The notes beneath the pieces are model-generated. The model did not search any database, was not told the DNA's origin, and saw only the letters and a program-made list of their open reading frames with translations. 64,000 nt of DNA from JAGOEX01 sp964630905 (GTDB taxonomy: Bacteria; UBP6; UBA1177): NCBI GenBank assembly GCA_964630905.1, contig CAZVWR010000012.1, positions 13,343 through 77,342 on the forward strand, in the 5' to 3' direction. This document shows positions 63,946 through 64,000 of the stretch, piece after piece; the stretch's first letter is position 1; each line of letters begins with the position of its first letter. The position numbers and the translations under genes were made by a program.

Positions 63946-64000
63946 ATGAAGTATCTTGCAGTAATTATCTTAATTTTCTGGTCGTGCACATCCTGCAACG
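63946..64000 (+). CDS. Lipoprotein, N-terminal fragment (runs off window)
   Basis: The first 18 codons encode a signal sequence with lipobox options (FWSC or CTSC). GAGG at 63938-63941 precedes the ATG. The rest lies outside the window, so nothing can be said about function. Confidence 0.6.
   Translation, partial: MKYLAVIILIFWSCTSCN

Overview
The window looks like a chromosomal segment of a Gram-negative, probably uncultured bacterium with a moderately A+T-rich genome. It encodes many signal-peptide and lipobox proteins, several outer-membrane barrels, an Omp85-type barrel and a YbhGFSR-like exporter. Seven secreted proteins carry long Asp/Glu/Thr-rich linkers, a style I associate with uncultured deltaproteobacterial/Myxococcota-like genomes. 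That placement is an impression, not a demonstration. Shine-Dalgarno sites of the GGAGG type are clear, and several promoters match the TTGACA/TATAAT pattern.

Layout: 1-1.7 kb holds the end of tmk and hisS. 1.8-13.9 kb is a secretome block: subtilase, five-TM hybrid histidine kinase, large dockerin-like lipoprotein, small barrel, beta-propeller lipoprotein and GH18 protein. tRNA-Ala(GGC) and grpE-dnaK-dnaJ follow (13.9-18.1 kb). 18.2-30 kb is accessory: two acidic-stalk lipoproteins (one an endonuclease I), VOC and ASCH-like proteins, an AraC regulator, a serine hydrolase with an Omp85-like barrel divergent from a membrane-bound AraC regulator, an ABC exporter and a flavodoxin. 29.4-38.2 kb looks like a defence island: a truncated hydrolase, Fic, then an operon of type IIG restriction-modification enzyme, KAP-like NTPase and single-pass coiled-coil membrane protein. 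38.1-43.7 kb is a complete TetR-controlled drug/lipid exporter operon with a palindromic operator.

43.8-51 kb is housekeeping: YhaM-like HD nuclease, gap, pgk, pyrG, a small membrane protein and convergent uvrB. 51.1-57.7 kb has a membrane gene and its decayed second copy flanking an ORF6N gene, a TrmB-like regulator, and a chain of overlapping minus-strand genes (transglutaminase-like, HATPase-like, outer-membrane protein). 57.7-64 kb has a large acidic lipoprotein with a clear terminator and promoter, a Cys-rich/Lys-rich unknown, and a tightly overlapping chain of ferredoxin, Kazal lipoprotein, rimI and lipase. After these come a promoter, a possible 32-residue Cys-rich peptide and the start of another lipoprotein.

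Best candidates for something new: (1) the IIG-KAP-membrane operon at 31178-38151; (2) a short C-terminal Gly-Cys motif shared by two secreted enzymes behind acidic linkers, which mirrors the N-terminal lipoprotein layout and may be a C-terminal anchor signal; (3) triple decamer sites between a membrane AraC regulator and its divergent operon. No CRISPR array, insertion sequence, rRNA or recognisable prophage was seen.
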